Positions 17,192-26,413 of a DNA stretch of 64,000 nucleotides are shown one piece after another. The position numbers were made by a program, and so were the translations under genes. The stretch comes from Candidatus Zixiibacteriota bacterium. GTDB lineage: Bacteria; Zixibacteria; MSB-5A5; GN15; FEB-12. Under the pieces are notes generated by a model. That model saw only the letters and a list, made by a program, of their open reading frames with translations, searched no databases and had not been told where the DNA came from. The stretch's first letter is position 1; every line of letters starts with the position of its first letter. Location of the stretch: NCBI GenBank assembly GCA_017999435.1, contig JAGNLV010000004.1:372001-436000 (forward strand). The letters run 5' to 3'.

Positions 17192-17644
17192 ATGAGAGTT
17201 GTCCTCCAGCGCACGACCGGCTGCGAAGTCCGGATCGGCGGCCGCCTTCATGCCGCCGCGGGTCCGGGCCTGCTGCTCTTGTTCGGCACCGTCAGCGGCG
17301 ACGCCGAGGCTTCGTGCGCCTGGCTCGCGGACAAGATCGTCAACCTGCGCATTTTTGAGGACGAGGCCGGCAAGATGAACCGCTCGGCGCTGGAGGTGGG
17401 CGCCGAGATGATGGTCGTTTCGCAGTTCACGCTCTACGCCGATACCCGCCGCGGCCGCCGGCCCTCGTTCGACGGCGCGATGGCGCCCGACCGGGCGGAG
17501 CAGTTGTACGACCGTTTCGTGGAACTTCTCCGGGACACCGGCCTCACCGTCGCCACGGGCGTGTTCGGCGCCCACATGGACGTCAGCCTCACCAACCATG
17601 GCCCGGTTACATTTATCCTCGAACATGGCGTACCCGCAGCTTGA
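17192..17644 (+). CDS. dtd: D-aminoacyl-tRNA deacylase
   Basis: A 150-residue cytoplasmic enzyme that hydrolyses D-aminoacyl-tRNA (and misacylated glycyl-tRNA), recycling tRNA. The two signature motifs that form the cross-subunit active site are intact: SQFTL (VVSQFTLYAD) and the GP-cis-proline motif in NHGPVTF near the C-terminus. The length is normal. ATG 17192 begins the typical MRVVLQRT start, with GGAG 9 nt upstream. It is the first gene of a plus-strand operon; its last 20 nt overlap the maf gene. Confidence 0.95.
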   Translation: MRVVLQRTTGCEVRIGGRLHAAAGPGLLLLFGTVSGDAEASCAWLADKIVNLRIFEDEAGKMNRSALEVGAEMMVVSQFTLYADTRRGRRPSFDGAMAPDRAEQLYDRFVELLRDTGLTVATGVFGAHMDVSLTNHGPVTFILEHGVPAA

Positions 17645-18239
17645 GCGGCTCGCGCGCCGCCGCCGGCTCGTCCTGGGGTCCAGGTCGCCGCGGCGCCTCA
17701 CCCTGCTTCGCGGCATGGGCGTGGCATTCGACCAGTTGATCCCGGAGGTCGAGGAGCGCCGCCTCCCCGGCGAGCCTCCGCTTGCCTACGCCTGCCGACT
17801 GGCCGAGGACAAGGCGCGCTGGCTCATGCCCCGCCTGGCCCCGGATCAGGTCGGGCTCACCTGCGACACGATCGTCATTCTGGGCGACGACGTCCTGGAG
17901 AAACCGTCCGACAGCGCCGAGGCGCTGGCCATTCTCTCCGCCCTCTCGGGCACGCGCCACGTGGTCTCCACGGCGATCGCCTGGACCGCCGACCGCCGAT
18001 TGCTCGCCTCCGGCTACGAGACCACCGAGGTGTATTTCCGGCCGGTCACCGCCGCCCAGCTTCGCGACTACATCGCCACCGGCGAGCCGATGGACAAAGC
18101 GGGGGCCTACGGCATTCAGGGAATGGGGGCGTTTTTAGTTGACAGAATTGATGGGAATCTGGATACTGTCATAGGTCTCCCTCGAACGCTCGTCGAGCAG
18201 CTCGCCGGAGAAGCGATCAGTCAGTTGGAACATCTGTAA
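17625..18239 (+). CDS. maf: Maf-family nucleotide pyrophosphatase
   Basis: A 204-residue Maf/YceF-type nucleoside triphosphate pyrophosphatase, which removes modified or non-canonical nucleotides. The N-terminal catalytic signature is GSRSPRR after a hydrophobic strand (LVLGSRSPRRLTLL). The conserved CDTIVIL segment carries the metal-binding aspartate, and KPSDSAEA plus the YxATGEPMDKAGAYGIQG region complete the family pattern. The protein starts at ATG 17625 inside the end of dtd, pointing to coupled translation. Substrate preference (dTTP/UTP versus m7GTP) cannot be read reliably. Confidence 0.93.
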   Translation: MAYPQLERLARRRRLVLGSRSPRRLTLLRGMGVAFDQLIPEVEERRLPGEPPLAYACRLAEDKARWLMPRLAPDQVGLTCDTIVILGDDVLEKPSDSAEALAILSALSGTRHVVSTAIAWTADRRLLASGYETTEVYFRPVTAAQLRDYIATGEPMDKAGAYGIQGMGAFLVDRIDGNLDTVIGLPRTLVEQLAGEAISQLEHL

Positions 18240-18249
18240 GATACTGCAC

Positions 18250-19173
18250 ATGGGTGAGTTAGAGACAAAATTTGGAGAATTGCTCAAGCTGGAGCGGGAA
18301 CGCCAGGGGATGCGGCTTGAGGATCTCGCCGCCAGCCTCCGGATTTCCGAGGCCAACTTGCGGGCGCTGGAGGCGGGCAACCCGGCCGCCCTTCCCTCGC
18401 CGGTCTATTTCAATCTGTTTGCCAAGACCTACGCCGAGTCTCTCGGTATCGACTATGCGGCCACCATGGATGCCATCAAAGCCGACATGACTGAGATAGA
18501 GGTTCCGGAACCGCGGAAGGCGAAGAAAGGCAAGGCGCAGCCGGCGCCGCAAGCGGCCCCGCCGCCCCCTCCGTCGGCCGCCGAATCGTTCGCCGAGTCG
18601 GCGGCGGCCGAACCGGCCGCCGCGGGCAGGAAGGGCCGCACGCTGGTGGTCATCGGGTCGGTCGCGGCCGCTCTCGTCATCTTGGCGGGCGGATACTTCG
18701 CGGTCACCCAGTTGCTCCGCGCCGACAGCACGCAGCCGGTCGACGCAAGCGAGGAGGCGCGTCTGCAGACCGCGTACCGCAACTACAATTGGACCGTTCC
18801 TCCCTACCGGCCCTCCGACTCGCTGCGCCTGCGGCTGAACTCGAAGGGGGATGCCTGGACGACGGTCTTTGCCGACGGCGACACGTCCGTCGTCCGCAAC
18901 CTGAGGCCCCAGGAGGACGTGCTCATATCGGCGCGCCACCGGCTGCTGGTGTCGATCGCCGTCCCCTCCAAAGTGACCGTCGAGCTGAACGGCCGCCCGG
19001 TTGACCTGGCCTCGCCGGAGACCGGGCGCATCTCGCTGGTGGAGATTACACAGGCCAATCTGGATTCCATTTTCACCGCTGCGCGCCCCGACACCGCCGA
19101 TACTCTCGCGCCCGCCGATTCCGGCGGCGCTCCGGCGGCGCCGGCCCCGCCCGCGGGAGGAGCGACGCCCTGA
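18250..19173 (+). CDS. RodZ-like helix-turn-helix membrane protein
   Basis: A 307-residue bitopic protein. An N-terminal helix-turn-helix of the HTH_25 type (about 8-70: LLKLERERQGMRLEDLAASL) is cytoplasmic. An alanine/proline-rich linker (85-128) leads to one transmembrane helix (131-154). The extracytoplasmic part (about 180-270) matches the DUF4115 beta domain of RodZ (SDSLRLRLNSKGDAWTTVFADG). RodZ links MreB to the elongation machinery, but FCB and Gram-positive homologues are often of unproven function. It sits between maf and a GT9-like gene in the dtd-smc-ftsY operon, starting 10 nt after the maf stop. Confidence 0.85.
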   Translation: MGELETKFGELLKLERERQGMRLEDLAASLRISEANLRALEAGNPAALPSPVYFNLFAKTYAESLGIDYAATMDAIKADMTEIEVPEPRKAKKGKAQPAPQAAPPPPPSAAESFAESAAAEPAAAGRKGRTLVVIGSVAAALVILAGGYFAVTQLLRADSTQPVDASEEARLQTAYRNYNWTVPPYRPSDSLRLRLNSKGDAWTTVFADGDTSVVRNLRPQEDVLISARHRLLVSIAVPSKVTVELNGRPVDLASPETGRISLVEITQANLDSIFTAARPDTADTLAPADSGGAPAAPAPPAGGATP

Positions 19174-19174
19174 C

Positions 19175-19792
19175 ATGTTGGCCGGCATAAAGAGATTCAC
19201 AGCGCGCTCCCAGTTGAGCCGCCTGCGCAAGCAGATGACGCCGGGGACATTCCAGTACCCCGAGGCTCTCCGCACGGTGCGCAAAATCCTCGTCTGTCTC
19301 CCCGCCGAGCTCCGCGAGCTGACGACCGTGAAGCAGTTCCTTCCGGAAATCCGTGACCTGTTCAAGACCGCCGACATCACCCTGCTCACCGCCCCCGGCC
19401 TTCAGATCGCCGACATCTTCCCCCGCAAAGGGTTCAACATCCTCACCCCGTCGGCCGACCAGCTCAACTGGAGCGGGCTGGCCCGGAAGAGCTATCTGAA
19501 GTTTCTCCAGGACTACCGCTTCGACGTCGTGATCGACTTCGGTCTGGAGGCGACCGATTTCACCTCGAGCGTGCTCCTCTCGCTGCCCCAGGCGGTGCGC
19601 ATCGGGCGCGGCAACCACCTCGGCTGCCCCTACTACAACCTGCAAATCAAGACGCGGTACCTGCGGGATGAGCGCAACATCTACCGGTCTCTTCTCGACA
19701 CGCTGCGGCTGTTGATCGACGGTCGTCCGAAAGACGAACCGGCCGGACCGCCCCCCGATGATCGGAGGCATGGTGTATCTCAAGAAACTTGA
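19175..19792 (+). CDS. Short GT9 (heptosyltransferase)-like protein, N-terminal half only
   Basis: A 205-residue protein resembling the N-terminal Rossmann domain of ADP-heptose:LPS heptosyltransferases (GT9). It shows a VRKILVCLP strand, a FLPEIRDLFKTADITLL segment, a YRFDVVIDFGLEATDFTSS motif and a VRIGRG turn. The C-terminal nucleotide-binding domain of a full-length GT-B enzyme (about 330-350 residues) is absent, so it is either a dedicated half protein or a decayed gene. It begins 1 nt after the rodZ-like stop and overlaps smc by 23 nt, so it has been kept in the operon without disrupting it. No function is claimed. Confidence 0.6.
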   Translation: MLAGIKRFTARSQLSRLRKQMTPGTFQYPEALRTVRKILVCLPAELRELTTVKQFLPEIRDLFKTADITLLTAPGLQIADIFPRKGFNILTPSADQLNWSGLARKSYLKFLQDYRFDVVIDFGLEATDFTSSVLLSLPQAVRIGRGNHLGCPYYNLQIKTRYLRDERNIYRSLLDTLRLLIDGRPKDEPAGPPPDDRRHGVSQET

Positions 19793-22700
19793 TATCCTCG
19801 GCTTCAAATCGTTCGCCAACAAAACTACAGTCCACTTTTCCCACGGCATCACGGCCGTCGTCGGGCCCAACGGCTGCGGCAAGACCAACATTCTCGACTC
19901 GCTGCGCTGGGTCCTTGGCGAACAGAAAACCTCCCTCCTCCGAGGCGCCAAGATGGAGGAGGTCATATTCAACGGCACGGCCGAGGTCAAGCCGATGGGC
20001 ATGGCCGAGGTCTCGCTCACGGTTGTCAACGACCGCGGCATTCTCCCGACCGAGTATTCCGAGGTTCAGATCACGCGCCGCCTCTTCCGCAGCGGGGAAT
20101 CGGAATACCTCCTCAACCGCGTTCCCTGCCGCCTCCGGGACATCCAGGAGCTCTTCTACGACACCGGCGTGGGGGCCCACTCCTACTCAGTCATCCAGCA
20201 GGACATGATCGATGCCGTCATTTCCGACAAAGCCGAGGAGCGCCGTTTCCTCTTCGAGGAGGCGGCCGGCATCACCAAGTACAAACAGCGCAAGCGCATA
20301 GCGCTGCGGAAGCTCGAGGCCACCGAGAACGACCTCCTGCGCCTCAAGGACATCTACGCCGAGGTCCAGACCCAGGTTCGCTCGCTCAAGCGCCAGTACC
20401 GCAAGGCCGAGCGCTACCAGCAGGAGCTCGACCAGGTGAAGGCCTGGGAGTTGTATCTCGGCGCCCGCCGCGTCCGGGCGATCGAGGCGGAGAAGCGCGA
20501 GCTGCGCGCCGTCCTCGATGAACTCGCCGACGGCATGACCCGGGGCCAGACGACGGTCGACCGCCTCTCGGCCGACATCGAATCCGAGCGCCGGCGGCAG
20601 ACCGAGCTGGAGCACCACCTGGTGGAGATCGGCGCCGCGGTCTACGAGGTGACCGAACGCGCCCACGCTCTGGAAAAGGAAATCTCCGTTCTGACCGAGA
20701 AGCGCCACAGCGCGCGCGCCCTCGTCGAGCGCAACGAGCGCGAGCTGGCGGCCATGCGCGAGCGGGCCGCGGTTCTCGACCGGCAGCAGTCCGAGGCCAC
20801 CGCCCTGGGCGAGCGGCAGCGCGCCGAGTTCGAGGACACCGCCCGGCAGGTGGCCGACGCCGAGAACGCCCAGGCGGAGGCCGACCGCAACCTCCTGGCC
20901 GCCCGCGCCTCGCGCGAAACCGAGAACCGCAGCCTCCTCGAACTCGAGGGCAAGCTCTCCTCGGGCAAAGCCGAGGAAGACACCCTCCGCGAACAGGAGC
21001 AGGAACTGGCCGCGCTTCTGGAGGACTTCCGCGGACAAATGGAGAGCCATCGCGGCGAGGCGCAGACGGCAGCCGATCAACTCGCCGCGGCCCGGCAGAA
21101 GCTCGCCGACGTGACGGCGCGCAAGGCCTCGGCCGAGCAGGCGCTCGCCGATCTCACGGTTCGGCTCGAATCCCTCCTTGACCTCAGCGGCGAACTGGCC
21201 GAGGAGCTCTCCTCGCTGGCCGCCTCGCTCGAGGCCGGCCAGGCGCGCAAGCATCTCCTTGAGGACATGATCCTGCAATTCGACGGGTACAAGTCGGGCG
21301 TGGTCGCCGTGCTCGAGGAGGCGGACCGCTGGGAGGGCGTCCTCGGCACGGTCGCCGACCGCTTCGTACCGCAGGACGGTCTGGAGATCGCGGCCGAGGC
21401 GGCCCTCGGCGACATGGCGGGGTACCTGATCTGCGACCGCCGCGAGACGGCCGAGCGGATCATCGACCACCTCCGCGCCGAGAGCCGGGGCCGCATCGGC
21501 ATCCTCGTGCCTGATACCGGCATGCTCAATCCGGTCACGCGCCGGCCCGACCTCTCGGCCTACCCGCAGTTCATCGGCTGGCTCGACCAGTTCATCTCGA
21601 CAGCCGACAACCTGCGCCCGCTCATGGAGGCCGTTCTCGCCCGCACCGCGGTATTCGCCGCCGGCCAGGACCCGGCGCCCATTCTCGAACGCCTCCCCTT
21701 CGGCTTCCAGGCGGTGTCCACGGACGGCCGGGTGTATGCCAAGAACATCATCGCCGGCGGCTCCGATGACGCTTTTCCGCTGTTCCGGCGCAAGGAGAAG
21801 GTGGCCGAGCAGCAGCGGGAGATCGACGAGCTCCAGGCCCGGCAGGCTGACACCCACCGCCGCAAGAACGAGGTGACGGCGCAGATCGCCGCCGCCCGGG
21901 CCGAGTCGGGATCGCTCGCCCGGGGGATCGAGGATATCGCCGAAGAAATGGAAGCGGCCCGCGCCGCCATCGCCGAAATCGAGTTCCGTCAGCGCACGCT
22001 GCAGGCCGATCTCGAGCGCATGGACCGCGAGCGCCGCCAGGCCGGCGACAAGCTCGAACGCATCCGCCACCGGCAGTACAGCCTCGGCCTCGATCACAGC
22101 CGCCTGGCGGGTCAGAAGGACAGCCTGGTGAGCACGATGACGGCTACCGACGAGCGTCTGGCCGACCTCGAGCGTGCCGCCGTGCTGGCCGCCGATCGGG
22201 TCTCCCGCCTGCAGGTCGCGGCGGTCGAGGCCCGCAGCCGCATCGAGCAGACCGAAAGCCGCCGGACCCACGTCGCGGAGTTGCTCGATGAGATCGCCCG
22301 CGCCACGGCCGAGAAGACCGAGGAGATCGGCCGCGCCGAACAGGAGATTTCCGACAGCGCCCGGCGCATCAATGAGCTCGAGGCCGCGCTCCGCGAGACA
22401 TTCGCGGAACGCACCCGCGTCACCGATCAGCAGGCGGCCCTCCGCGCCGAGCAGGCCGAGATTATGGACCGGCTCACCGGCTGCGAGAAACAGCTCAAGG
22501 AACTCCGCGCCGAACGGGAATCCCTCTCCGACCGCCGCCACGAAAAGGAGATGCGCCTGAACACGCTGGAGTCGGAGGCCCGCGCCATCGGCGACCGCGT
22601 CCGCGAGGACTACGGAGTCGACGTCGCCGCGATCGAGGCGCCCAAGCCCGACCCGGCCGTCGACGATCAGGATGCCGTCCACATCCTCGCCGAGCAGAAA

Positions 22701-23513
22701 GAGCGCCTCAAAGAGTTCGGCGCGGTCAACCTCCTGGCTCTCGAAGAATACAAGACGGCCGCCGAGCGGGAGAAATTCCTCGGCGAGCAGCTCACCGACC
22801 TCACGACCGCCCGCAACGACCTGCAGACGACGATCAACAAGATCAACCAGACGGCCCGCAAGCTCTTCCACGACACCTTCGAACAGGTGCGCGGCAACTT
22901 CCGCAAGCTCTTTGTCGAGCTCTTCTCGGGCGGCGAGGCCGACATCCGCATGATCGATCCCGACGATCCGCTGGAGAGCGACATCGACATCACGGCCCGC
23001 CCGCGGGGCAAGAAACTCCTTTCGATCACGATGATGTCGGGCGGCGAGCGGGCCCTCACCGCCATCTCCCTCCTCTTCTCGCTCTACATGGTCAAACCCT
23101 CGCCGTTCTGCATTCTCGATGAGATCGACGCGCCGCTCGACGATGCCAACTGCCGGCGCTTCCTCCGCATCATCGACACTTTCTCCGCGCAGACGCAGTT
23201 CATCATCATCACCCACAACAAGATCACGATGGCGGCGGCGGACAATCTCTACGGCGTGACCATGGGACAACCCGGCATCTCGCAGCTCGTCGCCGTTCGC
23301 TTCAGTTCCGACGACGCGGGCACTACGACGGTCGACACCGAGCGGCCGATCGAGATCGGGGCGCGCGCAGGCGCCGGGGAACCGGAACCGCCGCGCCCGC
23401 GCCCGTCCACAAAGGACCGGGAGCCGGAACCGGAATTCGAGCTGCCCCAGGTGATCCGCGACCGCCTCCAACAACCGGCGGCTCCGGACGCCGAATCCGA
23501 TAACGCGAGTTGA
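19770..23513 (+). CDS. smc: Chromosome segregation protein SMC
   Basis: A 1247-residue SMC protein, the ATPase of bacterial condensin that compacts and helps separate chromosomes. The head is split. The N-terminal part has Walker A GPNGCGKTN (32-40). The C-terminal part has the ABC signature MSGGERALTAISL and Walker B FCILDEIDAPLDD near 1085-1130. Between them lie two long coiled-coil arms and a hinge (about 500-650, from DGYKSGVVAVLEEAD). The last 90 residues are a proline/glutamate-rich tail not usual in SMC. ATG 19770 is given; GTG 19773 (starting MYLKKLDILGFKSF, with GGAGG 3 nt upstream) matches family starts even better. scpA and scpB are not in the window. Confidence 0.96.
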   Translation: MVYLKKLDILGFKSFANKTTVHFSHGITAVVGPNGCGKTNILDSLRWVLGEQKTSLLRGAKMEEVIFNGTAEVKPMGMAEVSLTVVNDRGILPTEYSEVQITRRLFRSGESEYLLNRVPCRLRDIQELFYDTGVGAHSYSVIQQDMIDAVISDKAEERRFLFEEAAGITKYKQRKRIALRKLEATENDLLRLKDIYAEVQTQVRSLKRQYRKAERYQQELDQVKAWELYLGARRVRAIEAEKRELRAVLDELADGMTRGQTTVDRLSADIESERRRQTELEHHLVEIGAAVYEVTERAHALEKEISVLTEKRHSARALVERNERELAAMRERAAVLDRQQSEATALGERQRAEFEDTARQVADAENAQAEADRNLLAARASRETENRSLLELEGKLSSGKAEEDTLREQEQELAALLEDFRGQMESHRGEAQTAADQLAAARQKLADVTARKASAEQALADLTVRLESLLDLSGELAEELSSLAASLEAGQARKHLLEDMILQFDGYKSGVVAVLEEADRWEGVLGTVADRFVPQDGLEIAAEAALGDMAGYLICDRRETAERIIDHLRAESRGRIGILVPDTGMLNPVTRRPDLSAYPQFIGWLDQFISTADNLRPLMEAVLARTAVFAAGQDPAPILERLPFGFQAVSTDGRVYAKNIIAGGSDDAFPLFRRKEKVAEQQREIDELQARQADTHRRKNEVTAQIAAARAESGSLARGIEDIAEEMEAARAAIAEIEFRQRTLQADLERMDRERRQAGDKLERIRHRQYSLGLDHSRLAGQKDSLVSTMTATDERLADLERAAVLAADRVSRLQVAAVEARSRIEQTESRRTHVAELLDEIARATAEKTEEIGRAEQEISDSARRINELEAALRETFAERTRVTDQQAALRAEQAEIMDRLTGCEKQLKELRAERESLSDRRHEKEMRLNTLESEARAIGDRVREDYGVDVAAIEAPKPDPAVDDQDAVHILAEQKERLKEFGAVNLLALEEYKTAAEREKFLGEQLTDLTTARNDLQTTINKINQTARKLFHDTFEQVRGNFRKLFVELFSGGEADIRMIDPDDPLESDIDITARPRGKKLLSITMMSGGERALTAISLLFSLYMVKPSPFCILDEIDAPLDDANCRRFLRIIDTFSAQTQFIIITHNKITMAAADNLYGVTMGQPGISQLVAVRFSSDDAGTTTVDTERPIEIGARAGAGEPEPPRPRPSTKDREPEPEFELPQVIRDRLQQPAAPDAESDNAS

Positions 23514-23521
23514 CCGCGCCC

Positions 23522-24460
23522 ATGGCCTTGTTCAATCCGCTCGACAAGCTCAAGAATTCGCTGGCCCGCACCAAGGACAAGCTCCTCGGCCGGCTCAGCG
23601 AGGTTGTTCGCCGGCGCGCCATCGACGACGATCTCCTTGAGGACATTGAGGAGATCCTCGTCCAGGCCGATGTTGGCCTGCCCGCCACCGAACGCCTCAT
23701 TGCCCGCGTGAAAGAGGCCGCGCGGGAGCGGCGGCTCACCGAGGGGGACCAGATTATCGACCTGCTCAAGGAGGAGATCGTCGCGATCCTCTCCCGCACC
23801 GGCCGCCCGCTGTTTCCCCCGGGCGAACCCCGGCCGGCCGTTTGGCTCATCGTGGGCGTCAACGGCGTCGGCAAGACCACCACTATCGGAAAACTGGCCA
23901 CGCTTTTCTCGCGCGAGGGGAAGAAGGTCAGCATCGCCGCCTGCGACACGTTCCGCGCGGCCGCAATCGACCAGATTTCGATCTGGGCGGAGCGCAGCCG
24001 CGTGGCCCTCATCCGCCCGCAGGAGGGCTCCGATCCGGCGGCGGTGGCTTTCGACGCGGCCCGGGCCGCCCATGCCCGCGGGCTGGACCTCCTGCTTGTC
24101 GACACCGCCGGCCGTCTGCACACGAAGTCCAACCTGATGGAGGAGCTGAAGAAGATCCGGCGCGTGATCGCCAAGGCCGCCCCCGAGGCCGCGATCTCCA
24201 CCCGCCTCATCCTCGACGGTTCCACCGGCCAAAACGCCCTGTCGCAGGTCAGGGTCTTTACCGACGCGGTCGGCTGCGACGGCCTCATTGTCACCAAGCT
24301 CGACGGCACCGCCAAAGGAGGCGTGATGATCGCCGTCGCCCAGGAACTCAACGTCCCCGTCGATTTCATCGGCCTCGGCGAGGGGATCGACGACATCCAG
24401 CGGTTCAACCCGCGCGAGTACACGGAGGCCCTCTTTGCCGACGAGCCGGCTAAGCGTTGA
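23522..24460 (+). CDS. ftsY: Signal recognition particle receptor FtsY
   Basis: A 312-residue SRP-family GTPase that docks the ribosome-SRP complex at the membrane. The N domain (about 1-95) is a helical bundle. The G domain has GVNGVGKTTT (112-121), DTFRAAAIDQ, DTAGRLHTKSNLMEEL near 200 and TKLDGTAKGG near 265. The C-terminal GLGEGIDDIQRFNP is diagnostic for FtsY. The N-terminal acidic A domain found in Escherichia coli is absent, as in many phyla. ATG 23522 is chosen, 9 nt after the smc stop. The smc-ftsY order is a common bacterial arrangement. Confidence 0.96.
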   Translation: MALFNPLDKLKNSLARTKDKLLGRLSEVVRRRAIDDDLLEDIEEILVQADVGLPATERLIARVKEAARERRLTEGDQIIDLLKEEIVAILSRTGRPLFPPGEPRPAVWLIVGVNGVGKTTTIGKLATLFSREGKKVSIAACDTFRAAAIDQISIWAERSRVALIRPQEGSDPAAVAFDAARAAHARGLDLLLVDTAGRLHTKSNLMEELKKIRRVIAKAAPEAAISTRLILDGSTGQNALSQVRVFTDAVGCDGLIVTKLDGTAKGGVMIAVAQELNVPVDFIGLGEGIDDIQRFNPREYTEALFADEPAKR

Positions 24461-24839
24461 GACGCACGCGCGCGAGGAGATGATCGACGTCACCGCGCAG
24501 GTCCGCCGCGCCGTCCGGGAATCGGGCGTCGCCTCGGGCATCGCCGTCTGCTTCGTGCCGCACACGACCGCGGCGGTCACCATCAACGAGAACGCCGACC
24601 CCGACGTGGCCCGCGACATTCTCTACAAGCTGGACAAGGAGATCCCGGCGGCCGACGGCTACCGCCACGCCGAGGGGAATTCCGACGCCCACGTCAAGAG
24701 CACGCTGGTCGGGGTCTCGGCGCACGTGCTGATCGAGGGCGGCGACCTGGTCCTCGGCGCCTGGCAGGGAATCTACTTCTGCGAGTTCGACGGCCCCCGC
24801 CGCCGCCACCTTATCGTCAGAGTGATGTCCGGTGCTTAA
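24435..24839 (+). CDS. YjbQ/UPF0047-family protein
   Basis: A 134-residue protein of the YjbQ (UPF0047) family, described in some databases as secondary thiamine-phosphate synthase; the physiological role is unsettled. Family motifs are intact: CFVPHTTAAVTINENADPDV, then HAEGNSDAHVKSTLVG, and the closing GAWQGIYFCEFDGPRRR. The start is a TTG (24435) that overlaps the end of ftsY by 26 nt and gives the typical SVETHAREEMIDVT beginning; ATG 24480 is the alternative. It overlaps rlmH by 8 nt. A second, divergent member of the family is at 34378-34794. Confidence 0.85.
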   Translation: MPTSRLSVETHAREEMIDVTAQVRRAVRESGVASGIAVCFVPHTTAAVTINENADPDVARDILYKLDKEIPAADGYRHAEGNSDAHVKSTLVGVSAHVLIEGGDLVLGAWQGIYFCEFDGPRRRHLIVRVMSGA

Positions 24840-25302
24840 CATCACCGTTCTTGCCGTCGGCAGGGACAAGGACCGCTGGGTATCGGAGGCGGTCGCGCAC
24901 TACGAGAAACTTCTTGCCCGCTGGTGCCGTCTCGCCTGGCGCATCGTGCCGTCGCCGAAGCATTCGGCCGCGCTCTCTCCCGAGGAGATCCGCCGGGCGG
25001 AGTCGGCGCGCCTGCGGGCGGCGCTCGGTCCCGGGTACATCGCGGCCCTCGCGGCCTCCGGCCGGACGGTCGACAGCCCGGCTTTCGCCCGGCTCCTCGA
25101 GCGCTGGCACACGGTGTCGGGGAGCAACCTCACTTTCGTCATCGGCGGTCCCCACGGTCTCGACCGGGACCTGCTCTCTCGCGCCGACACGGTTCTCTCC
25201 CTCTCCCCGCTCACTTTTTCGCACCAGCTCGTGCGGCTCATCCTGCTGGAGCAGCTCTACCGAGCCTTCTCCATTCTCCACGGGACCGACTACCACAAGT
25301 AG
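24832..25302 (+). CDS. rlmH: 23S rRNA pseudouridine-1915 N3-methyltransferase
   Basis: A 156-residue SPOUT-class methyltransferase that uses S-adenosylmethionine to methylate pseudouridine 1915 of 23S rRNA in the ribosome. The knot region is intact: FVIGGPHGLDRDLLSRAD and the strongly conserved end LTFSHQLVRLILLEQLYRA with closing YHK. A GTG start (24832) overlaps the upstream gene by 8 nt. It is the last gene of the dtd-to-rlmH operon; a GGGCGG-tccgg-CCGCCC hairpin follows its stop codon but lacks a T run. Confidence 0.95.
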   Translation: MLNITVLAVGRDKDRWVSEAVAHYEKLLARWCRLAWRIVPSPKHSAALSPEEIRRAESARLRAALGPGYIAALAASGRTVDSPAFARLLERWHTVSGSNLTFVIGGPHGLDRDLLSRADTVLSLSPLTFSHQLVRLILLEQLYRAFSILHGTDYHK

Positions 25303-25354
25303 GGCGGTCCGGCCGCCCGCGGAGCGCGGCCTCGTCGGGCCCGGCGCGGCGCGG

Positions 25355-25933
25355 TCAGAACTTCCGGCTGCCCCGCTGGGTCAGCGGCATCGCTTTCGCG
25401 CACAGGGGGCACTCCGCCGGATCCCAGCTCTCGGCCGCCACGGTCGCCAGCGCGGCGAACGGATAGTCAAACCTGACCTTCCCGTTCGACCGATCGAGCA
25501 TGAGCCGCAGCCCGACGATCTCGGCGCCGTACCGGCGGACCAGGGCGATCACCTCGTCCACCGACGTTCCGGTCGTCAGCACGTCATCGACAATCGCCAC
25601 CTTCTGCCCCGGCTCGAGGTGAAACCCCCGCTTGAACACCCGCCCCTTGCCGTCGTCCGCCGCCTCCGCGTAGATCGCTTCCACGCCGAGGTACCGCGCG
25701 ACATCGTAGGCCAGGATGATCCCCCCGGTCGTCGGCCCGACAATCGTCCGGACACCCGTGGTACGGAGCGTGTCGGCCATGCGCGCGCACAGCCTGGTGC
25801 AGAGCGCGGGTTGTTTGAGCAGCGTGAACTTTTCATAGTACACGTCCGAGTGCCGTCCCGAGGTCAGCTTGAAATGCCCGGTCAGAAGCGCCCCGGACTC
25901 CTTGAACAGGTTCACCACGTCATCCTGGCTCAT
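25355..25933 (-). CDS. pyrE: Orotate phosphoribosyltransferase
   Basis: A 192-residue enzyme of pyrimidine synthesis that joins orotate to PRPP to give orotidine monophosphate. The PRPP-binding signature VAIVDDVLTTGTSVDEVI is exact, and the N-terminal GHFKLTSGRHSDVYYEKF and TIVGPTTGGIILAYDVA segments match the longer, single-domain OPRTase type seen in archaea and many bacteria. GGAGG precedes ATG 25933, which overlaps the acpS stop codon (ATGA), so the two are translationally coupled. A C-terminal CPLC motif (near residue 180) is an added feature in this subtype. No other pyr gene is adjacent. Confidence 0.93.
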   Translation of the reverse strand: MSQDDVVNLFKESGALLTGHFKLTSGRHSDVYYEKFTLLKQPALCTRLCARMADTLRTTGVRTIVGPTTGGIILAYDVARYLGVEAIYAEAADDGKGRVFKRGFHLEPGQKVAIVDDVLTTGTSVDEVIALVRRYGAEIVGLRLMLDRSNGKVRFDYPFAALATVAAESWDPAECPLCAKAMPLTQRGSRKF

Positions 25934-26304
25934 GAATCCTCCGTTATGACCGCCACGGCGGCGGCATGCGTTCGCTCGTGTGTGATTGACAGGAAACACC
26001 GCGCGCGGCCCAGGGCCGCCCGGATGTCATCGGGCAGCGAGAGCACCGGCTGTCCGGAGGCGTCGTTGGTGATTGCGATCGCGCGGTAGGCCGGGCGCTC
26101 GCTCAGCCGGTAGCCGAGGGCTTTGATGACCGCCTCTTTCGCGGCGAAGCGCCCGGCCAAAAACACAGACTTGTCGTGTCGACGATTGAGGATGGCGAGT
26201 TCCTCCGCCCCCAAGATGCGTTCGGCGAAACGGTTGCCCCAGGTTCGGAGATCCCGTTCCATCCGCGCGACTTCCACAATGTCCAGTCCGATTGCCTGAA
26301 TCAT
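25930..26304 (-). CDS. acpS: Holo-[acyl-carrier-protein] synthase
   Basis: A 124-residue enzyme that transfers 4'-phosphopantetheine from CoA to apo-acyl carrier protein, needed for fatty acid synthesis. Motifs: GLDIVEVARME (metal-binding aspartate) at the N-terminus, FLAGRFAAKEAVIKALG (second metal/CoA motif) and LSITHERTHAAAVAV at the C-terminus, where usual members read SISH. Length is normal. It is the first gene of a two-gene unit with pyrE. Confidence 0.93.
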   Translation of the reverse strand: MIQAIGLDIVEVARMERDLRTWGNRFAERILGAEELAILNRRHDKSVFLAGRFAAKEAVIKALGYRLSERPAYRAIAITNDASGQPVLSLPDDIRAALGRARCFLSITHERTHAAAVAVITEDS

Positions 26305-26413
26305 ACTCTTTTCCGCGGCTGAGGCCGGCGAGGGAAGATAGGCAGCGGCGCGATTTCCCGCAACAGAGTCAAAAAACTAATTGCTTCCGGCGCCGATGGG
26401 ACGTACCATACAA

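Noticed and set aside
12742-17358. Very long open frame on the plus strand opposite the activase gene (and a similar one opposite smc at 20187-23474)
   Set aside because: Antisense frames of this length are common in G+C-rich DNA; they lack domain motifs, have arginine/histidine/leucine-rich composition and no ribosome binding site, whereas the opposite strand encodes clear conserved families.
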